NCBI GenBank assembly: GCA_947573795.1 | Contig: CANPHE010000028.1 | Coordinates: 1-32,342 of the forward strand | Direction of reading: 5' to 3' | Length of the DNA: 32,342 bases | Source of the DNA: an uncultured Alistipes sp. | Lineage (GTDB): Bacteria; Bacteroidota; Bacteroidia; Bacteroidales; Rikenellaceae | In this document: in pieces, positions 31,656 through 32,342 of the stretch | Layout of the letters: every line of letters starts with the position of its first letter | Numbering within the stretch: the first letter of the stretch is position 1 | Translations under genes and position numbers: made by a program | Notes under the pieces: generated by a model | The model's database searches: none | What the model saw: only the letters and a program-made list of their open reading frames with translations | What the model was told of the DNA's origin: nothing

Positions 31656-32186
31656 CTATTTCAACCGGATCACACGCTGCGCGTCGTCGCTCTCGGGCAA
31701 CGGTGCGGGCTGAAAGTCGGAATAGCCCAACGCAATGGCGCAGAGAGGTTCGCACCCCTCGGGAATGGGCAGGAATCCACGCAGGTAGTCCGCCGCGCTT
31801 TCGCCCTCGGGGGTATCCTTGCGGCGCGGGCGTCCGTCGACGTGCACCCAGCACGAAGCCAGCCCTTCGTCGACGCATGCCAACTGGAGCATCGTGGCGG
31901 CGATCGAGGCGTTCACGCGCCACAGATCGCTTTTCGTCGTGTCGCCCAGCACGAGAATCGCCATCGGGGCATTCTTCATGAATCCGGCGCCGTAGTCGCG
32001 CATGTCGGCCATGCGGGCCACCGTCTCGGGATCGTCCACCACGAGCAGCCGCGTCGAACGCGTATTACGGGCCGACGGAGCCGTCAGTGCGGCGTGGAGC
32101 AGCTGCCGGATGGTCTCCTCCGATACGGCACGGTCGGTGAATTTGCGCACGGAGCGCCGTTTTTCGATGATTTCCTTGAATTGCAT
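31656..32186 (-). CDS. Nitroreductase family flavoprotein
   Basis: A 176-residue FMN-dependent oxidoreductase of the nitroreductase fold. The FMN phosphate-binding RRSVRKF is at 9-15 (EKRRSVRKFTD), PSARNTRS near 36-43 is the next cofactor-contact segment, and the C-terminal ALGYSD segment is typical. The physiological substrate of such small single-domain members is usually unknown. The start at 32186 gives the standard N-terminus. It is a single gene between repeat copies C and D; no clear promoter box is seen in the short upstream stretch before copy D. Confidence 0.9.
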   Translation of the reverse strand: MQFKEIIEKRRSVRKFTDRAVSEETIRQLLHAALTAPSARNTRSTRLLVVDDPETVARMADMRDYGAGFMKNAPMAILVLGDTTKSDLWRVNASIAATMLQLACVDEGLASCWVHVDGRPRRKDTPEGESAADYLRGFLPIPEGCEPLCAIALGYSDFQPAPLPESDDAQRVIRLK

Positions 32187-32219
32187 GATTGAATTTGTTT
32201 AGCCACTATTCTCTTTAAA

Positions 32220-32342
32220 TCCCGTCGGTTTCCCGATCGCAATCTCACTCGGGACGGCCGATGCCTCGCGGCCCCTGGCCGCGTTTATAAATCTGACCCC
32301 ACCCCAACTGCGACAGCAGGCGAGGGCAATCGAGCCAGGCTC
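32220..32342 (-). repeat. Dispersed intergenic repeat, copy D (runs off the window)
   Basis: On the minus strand: GAGCC-T-GGCTC hairpin, GCCTGCTGTCGCAGTTGGGG, GTCAGATTTATAAA, hairpin CGCGGCC-AGG-GGCCGCG (32267-32283). It matches the right part of copy A over about 80 bases, and its outer part resembles copy E (TCGGTTT...). It continues past the window end. Confidence 0.75.

Overview
The window looks like chromosome of a Bacteroidales species. The fairly high G+C and the gene content fit Alistipes or a close Rikenellaceae relative best; this is inferred, since no marker gene such as 16S rRNA is present. Supporting signs are Bacteroidetes-type promoters (TAnnTTTG at -7, in the best case with TTTG 19 bases upstream), the order DUF4271-hemD-rnpA-yidD, a fused DAHP synthase/chorismate mutase, an S46 dipeptidyl-peptidase of DPP11 type, and a BtuG-like/BtuB-like pair behind a cobalamin riboswitch.

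Layout. 1-2.5 kb: a DUF2721 membrane protein faces a two-gene aromatic amino acid unit (pheA, DAHP synthase-chorismate mutase). 2.5-5.3 kb: a periplasmic thioredoxin-like protein, rlmN, and a divergent TonB-like protein. 5.3-7.2 kb: a 30-base tandem repeat array, hflX, and a composite hairpin-rich repeat. 7.2-10.9 kb: upp, an LtaS-like alkaline-phosphatase-superfamily membrane enzyme, and a RIC-like hemerythrin/LuxR fusion regulator. 11.0-19.2 kb: a compact minus-strand run of ten genes (LysE-type exporter, cmk, ispH, small membrane protein, ctpA-type protease, orphan histidine kinase, DUF4271, hemD, rnpA, yidD), many overlapping by a few bases. 19.4-22.95 kb: the cobalamin uptake unit. 22.95-24.28 kb: 1.3 kb without a convincing protein gene but full of hairpins, containing a strong promoter, a structured RNA candidate of about 220 bases and its terminator. 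24.3-28.5 kb: a coiled-coil membrane protein, a DUF3108 protein, recG and tRNA-Leu(GAG). 28.7-32.2 kb: the DPP11-like peptidase, a Maf-type pyrophosphatase and a nitroreductase, separated by copies of a dispersed intergenic repeat.

Most genes are housekeeping (translation and RNA processing, isoprenoid, heme, pyrimidine and aromatic metabolism, DNA repair). Functions of more niche character are B12 capture, acidic dipeptide release by the S46 peptidase, and probable NO/O2 or redox sensing by the hemerythrin-LuxR protein. No prophage, insertion sequence, CRISPR array or defence system is seen. The most unusual material is non-coding: the RNA locus near 23.4 kb with a miniature relative just upstream, and a repeat family whose hairpin stems change in a compensating way between copies.
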